From: Rhizophagus clarus
Lineage: Eukaryota > Glomeromycota > Glomeromycetes > Glomerales > Glomeraceae
DNA: 64,000 nt
Reading direction: 5' to 3'
Assembly (NCBI GenBank): GCA_015698045.1
Contig: BLAL01000191.1
Location: 430,001-494,000, forward strand
Shown in pieces: positions 59,557 through 64,000 of this stretch. The translations under genes were made by a program, and so were the position numbers. Each line of letters starts with the position of its first letter. Within the stretch, counting starts at the first letter, position 1. Below the pieces are notes generated by a model. The model was not told where the DNA came from. It made no database searches and saw nothing but the letters and a program-made list of their open reading frames with translations.

Positions 59557-61974
59557 TTAAAAAATATACGTATTAACAAAATATTCATTTTCACAGTTAT
59601 TTCTTGGTATAATGTGAACTGACATATCAACCGAATCTAAGTAAACACATGTATATTGATCAGTTAGCCATAATCTTGGACAGTCGTATATGATCTCTTC
59701 TTCTTGTACTTCTTCATACCATCGTAACAAAGCAAGATTTACTGGCTCTTTTAAACCTTTTGCAGAAAATTCCAATAATAAAAGTGCCTAAATTTAATTC
59801 AGTTAATAACATGTCATCATGACAAAAATCTTAATAAAAAATTTTAAGCATATCATACCTTTCCATACCACGCAGTTTCTTCGAAAGAGACTACTACATC
59901 ACTGAACCATTCATTACCATAAAAGGTTCCTGCTGTTCGGATAATATCAGTTGATTCAACAGCTACACTAGAATATATTTTAAAATGCCCAGATTCATAA
60001 TCATATTCTAACTCATTTTCCGTCAAAAACTCTTCAAAACCTGCATGAAGGTTATCAAACCCTTTTTTATACAGATGATGGATATCGGTGTCTTGTTTTA
60101 TTTTAGAAACTGTTGTTTCAATTTCAGTAAATTTGAACTCCCATAAAAGATTTCGAAATCCACTAGATCTCCTTATCGTAGGTTTTTTTTGTTTCAAGGC
60201 TAAATATTGATGTCGCACCTATCATATCAAATTTAAATTAATCGATTAAAATAGATTATGACGAAACAGATCATATAACATTACGGTAGTTAACATTTGT
60301 GGAACATAATTTCTTTTATTTGTCATTCGATATGGAGTTTTAACGCTCTTCTTATGCAAAGTTTCATATGTTTCTGTTGACATCCCATTCATCGAACCAT
60401 AAAGTCAAATTGACAGAATTACATGATAACGAAGCACGTGAAGTTTAGGTATTTTACAGCGACTTGGAGAATATTCGGCAAATATCGTTACAAATTCTTG
60501 ACAGAATTCAGTTATTAACGTCTAGTAATAGTAGTAATAAATTTTTAAAAAACTGAAATTAAATACTAATTAAAGATTTGGTTTAGAATTAATAATTGAT
60601 ATTTACCTCTAATTCTGTTAACTCGGTATCCGTAAATGACTCCTGACGCAACTTCATATACATTACCAAATATTTATGAAAAATGTTGCACAGTCTCTTA
60701 CATGGTATTCCACCTTCTTTATAATCATCGTATAAATTATCTATAACGAAAATAATTACTTTCATTATATTATGATAATCATTGGCAGTAAATTTAGATA
60801 TATTTTCCAATCCGTTTTTTAATATTATTAAGCCTGGATATCGTGGGATTGTGCACAATCTGTGGTCCATATCTTTTACTGCTCTATTGCTGACCTTTCG
60901 GTGTAACAATTCACGAGTAAATTCTATGAGATACTTTGTTACTCCAAGATCGAGTAAATGCATACGATCTGGAGCAGTCGCCTCATAAATATTAAAATCG
61001 TCAAAATCCCAAAAATAATTAAACTCCTTATGAATCGAAAATTCACTTGCTTGATTCTCACTAATAGCTAGTTTCATCTTTTCTGGAGTTCGTAAATCAA
61101 TATGAGATAATGCCATATTATTAAGATCTTCGTTATTTATCAAGCAATAATAACATGGTCGTTTAGAAGTTGATGGAAGATATGTTGCGGTAAATGCTCC
61201 TGCTTCCGCCATATCAGCAAGGATAACCGATAATTTTGGTGTAAATGGATGTATTTTATTTTGAACAACTAAATACATGTCATTTTGATTCATTATCGGC
61301 GATAATAATATTCGGAGACATCTCTGAAAAACGAGTCTCTGTAATCTTCGGAAAGACTCAGAATTCCTTGTAGTATTATTTTTTGCTTTCAATTTTGGCA
61401 AATAACCAACAAGTACTTTAGCGTTAGGTTTATTTCGCTGCCAATTTGATATATTTCCGAGTGAAATATATATAGGATGTTCAGAAGTTTTGCCCAGATG
61501 ATCACAAGTTGTGAAATCGGTGTAGATTATTATCGATAATAATTTGTTATCGACAGGAATTTTATTTTCCGTGATATACCACCAATTACTTTCGAATTGT
61601 TCACCATAAGTCTTAATCAATGTATTGTGATTTTTATACTTAAAAACAAATTCTTCATTCATTTCAGATTGAAGAAGCAGAACTTTAATTCCATGAATTA
61701 TCGGTTGATAATAAAAAGAATAATCTTTATCCTGGAATTTCGTGATAAGGACTTTTTTGAATTTCATATAAGGAAATTCGTTAACATCAAGAAATCTACG
61801 ACCTTCCTTAGTATTTATTGGTAATGGGTTTTTTTCGGCCTCTTGTCTGCTTTTATTGATTAACTTAATTATCCTATCACCGCAAGAATTAGATAATTGA
61901 TATTCCATAACAATTTCCATGAATTCACGATAAATGTCGTTTGGCCATTCAGTGTTAGGTGGATGTGTTTTGTC
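59557..61974 (-). pseudogene. Plavaka (CACTA-related) transposase, 5' part cut off by hAT B
   Basis: Minus-strand exons 61974-60607 (partial), 60521-60285, 60218-59859 and 59787-59557, all in phase; 731 residues remain. Family landmarks: LLSIIIYTDFTTCDHLGKTS, HPIYISLGNISNWQRNKP, VLVGYLPKLKAK, RPCYYCLINNEDL, APDRMHLLDLGVTKYLIEF, then PKLHVLRYH, MSTETYETLHKKSVKTPYRM in exon 2 and ALLRWYEEVQEEE, MSVHIIPRNNCENEYFVN in exon 4. One in-frame TGA (60405-60407) at an Arg-like position is the only break seen apart from the hAT insertion. The first codons of the gene lie beyond hAT B, outside the window. Confidence 0.88.
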
Positions 61975-62387
61975 TAAGGTTGCTTGCCAAAACCCATCTG
62001 GCCTAACGCGAAATGCCGAAACTCATACATAGTGCCGAAATGCCAAAATGCCAAAATGCCGAAACTGCCGAAACTGCCGAAACTGTTTCGGCATTTCGGC
62101 ATTTCGGCATTTCGGCAGTTTCGGCAGTTTCGGCATTTTGACATAGTTTCGGCATAAGTAATACTAATATTTTAATAGAGTTTTGGCATATTTTCGTCAT
62201 GTTAATAGTATCTGACAGATAAAAATTTATTTTTTAAAATTTAAATTATTTATTGTATTTATTATACGTAATCCAATGATAAAAACTAGCAATTAAATTC
62301 AAATTTATCACTAAAGAAATAAAATCCCAGTTAAAAAAGTTCACCATTTTATTTTTATTTTATTTAATTTTGATAAAAAAAAAAATA

Positions 62388-62464
62388 TTGATACTTGTTC
62401 ACTACTATTTTAAAAAATAGTACCCAGGCTGTACGACGTGAACGTCAGTATCAATTCACAGCCC
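62388..62464 (-). ncRNA. HDV-like ribozyme, copy B, catalytic C changed
   Basis: Same structure as copy A; P1, P2, P3 and P4 are unchanged in pairing and L3 is UUCACGU, as in human CPEB3. J4/2 reads GUGAACA instead of GCGAACA: plus-strand G to A at 62401 turns the catalytic C into U. In HDV ribozymes this position is the general acid, and its loss abolishes or strongly lowers cleavage, so this copy is predicted to be inactive. Confidence 0.82.
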
Positions 62465-62548
62465 AAAAAAAATGTGAGTCTCCAGCCGATATTTGGTACG
62501 GACTGGGCCTAGCTACTCACTATAAAATAATATAATAAAATTAATAAA

Positions 62549-63283
62549 TTATCTTCGGTGACGATACGTAGGTAGGTTTCTTGCCCTTCTACGATCGTGT
62601 CGCGTATCTAAAATAAATTGGTTAATTTAAGATGTGAATAAACTTTAATTATAGAAATTTTATAATTACCTCGTCTTTCCCAAAATCTCGATCTAAATGT
62701 GCGATAATATCTTGCTCCGATACGCGACTATCTTCTTCCAGGGACACTGCTACGATAAAGGCAAAAACTCTAAATATCAAAAAACGAAATAATATTTAGT
62801 TAAATATTTTCAATTTTAAGCAAATATTTTTTTTTGCCATTATATTTTTCATACATGGTATTCCCTGAGAAGATTCCTCCATTTTTGGTGGCATCGTTGT
62901 GCCGTGAACCTCGAAGTTCTAAAATGACGATTTAGTCTGATTCAAACGAACAAATTAGTTGGATTAAAGATAATAATTCTATTTTTAACATATTTTAACA
63001 TATTAAATATTATACATATGAACCTTCTTGCGATTGACCTCCAGAATCTCGATCGATCTCTCCTGTATTCATTATGAAATTCGTCATTTCTTTTTCTTCT
63101 TTCTTCCACCAAGTAATCGGTGTATTCATCGAACCATTGAATAGGACGAGAGTGGCGACGAGGCTGGCGATGGGGCTGGCGATGAGAGTGACGATGGGGC
63201 TGGCGATGAGAGTGACGATGGGACTGGCGATGAGAGTGACGATTGGGCATATTTACAAAATTAAGATGTGAGGAAAAACGCAA
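62549..63283 (-). CDS. Trihelix accessory gene of hAT B (4 exons)
   Basis: Exons 63283-63024, 62918-62855, 62769-62670 and 62607-62549, co-linear with the hAT A gene and open throughout. Relative to A it has two amino-acid changes visible in exon 1 (Arg to Lys in EERRKRND and Gly to Arg in EYRRD). Same donor and acceptor signals. Stop codon 84 nt before the predicted ribozyme site. Confidence 0.78.
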
Positions 63284-63928
63284 AAAGAATGAGATGAGTA
63301 AATCGTAAAATATCCTTTTATAAATAAAATTTGGACAATTCCTTTTTGTTCCCTTTCTTCAAAATACTGATTTATTAGTTTGCATCATTAAATTTAAATA
63401 TCATCCTTAAAATAATAAATCTTTGTTTATTCTCTTTGTTCTTAAAAAAAAATCATTTTTTTTAAAAAAAAATCGGAATATTTTGTACATCCCTTAAAAA
63501 AAAATAAAAAAATCAGTGCATAATACATACAATGTGATTTGTATAAAAAAGTCATCTTGCATTGTTAAACAAATACCGATATAAAATTACTAATCATCAT
63601 CCCTGTGTGATAAAATTTAATTGTTAACTTCTTTCTCTTTTTTTAGAGCACACATTGAACACGAATCAACACAAATTTAACAAAATTTGGCTAAAACGAG
63701 CGAAATTTTACCAGAATTATCAGCACAAATCGAACACAAATCGAACACAAATTGAACAAGATCGAAAGAGTTCGTTTGCATCACGTCAGTGTTGTTTAAA
63801 TTTCGTCACACAAAAATTTTTTAATTTAAACTCTTAAATAAATCAATATAATTATAAACTTATTTACAAATTTACTTTATTAATAAAAGAATTATTGTTA
63901 TAATGATTTCCTAAAAATAAAGAAAAAA

Positions 63929-64000
63929 TTATTCTTCTTCATCTACATCATCTACATCGATGAATTCATTCAATAAATCCTCTACATTATAATCAAAATT
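63929..64000 (-). CDS. hAT transposase of copy B, C-terminal end only
   Basis: Only the last 24 codons including the stop are inside the window: the acidic C-terminus ending in VDDVDEEE, the same as in copy A. The rest lies beyond 64000. Confidence 0.85.
   Translation of the reverse strand, partial: NFDYNVEDLLNEFIDVDDVDEEE

Larger units (their letters stand above)
58941..64000 (-). mobile_element. Element X3 (Plavaka type), left part, with hAT B inserted
   Basis: Begins CATCAGGAAATTTTTT at 58941, the same end as X1 and X2, with TA on its outer side. A 41-bp subterminal array and a Plavaka-family transposase gene on the minus strand follow. The gene is interrupted at 61974/61975 by hAT copy B. 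The right end is beyond the window. Confidence 0.75.
61975..64000 (-). mobile_element. hAT copy 'B' (same family as A), runs off the window
   Basis: Starts TAAGGTTGCTTGCC at 61975 after GTTTTGTC (61967-61974), which should reappear as the target duplication past the far end. It is co-linear with A (offset 41278 after one 9-bp array unit is lost). By eye I count 16 substitutions in about 2.0 kb, all C to T or G to A relative to A. It lies inside the first visible exon of the X3 transposase. Confidence 0.95.

Noticed and set aside
1-64000. tRNA, rRNA and LTR retroelements
   Set aside because: No segment with cloverleaf landmarks, rRNA core sequence, or paired LTRs with retroviral-type domains was recognised by eye; a tRNAscan or profile search was not possible.

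Overview
The window looks like chromosomal DNA of an arbuscular-mycorrhizal fungus (Rhizophagus/Glomeromycotina type). This is inferred from the very AT-rich base composition with long A/T homopolymers, short fungal introns (GT...CTAAT...AG), one fungal GATA/Ash1-like regulator and a dense, nested load of hAT, Plavaka/CACTA-like, pogo and LINE elements. No rRNA, tRNA, CRISPR array, LTR retroelement or prokaryotic feature was recognised.

Layout. 1-15.3 kb is host-like: a two-exon GATA zinc-finger gene (6210-8221) and an intron-less gene for an unknown charged helical protein (13493-14458), separated by AT-rich spacer. From 15.3 kb on almost everything is mobile DNA: a 182-bp MITE (15283-15464); an old hAT (18655-27169, TSD ATGATATT) split by a younger intact hAT 'A' (20688-25469, TSD TTTATCAC); an element with CATCAGGAAA-type ends (X1, 27222-40671) that holds a degenerate accessory gene, a 1.3-kb insertion of unknown type, a decayed LINE and a hAT-type MITE; a dead pogo transposase (41.4-42.6 kb); a second CATCAGGAAA element (X2, 42574-58486) with four genes of its own, an inserted intact hAT (43420-45928) and a hAT fragment; and a third (X3, 58941 to beyond the window) whose Plavaka transposase gene is split by a second copy of hAT A ('B', 61975 to beyond the window).

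Main discovery. Four places carry the full secondary-structure signature of an HDV-like self-cleaving ribozyme: nested double pseudoknot, G-U wobble at the cleavage site, L3 of type U(C/U)CACG and a J4/2 GCGAA with the catalytic C. They lie at 21110-21186 (-), 27994-28068 (-), 49906-49988 (+) and 62388-62464 (-). Each is 80-170 nt downstream of the stop codon of the same small trihelix/Myb-like, Arg-rich accessory gene, preceded by a hairpin and a U7-U9 run. The cassette is shared by a hAT and by CATCAGGAAA-ended elements. Compensatory base changes between copies support the fold. In copy B a CpG-type transition changes the catalytic C to U.

Decay. All 16 substitutions I found by eye between hAT copies A and B read C to T or G to A going from A to B, 12 of them at CpG. 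Many stops in the X2 genes are CGA or CAA codons changed to TGA or TAA. This suggests cytosine-methylation or RIP-like erosion of the elements.
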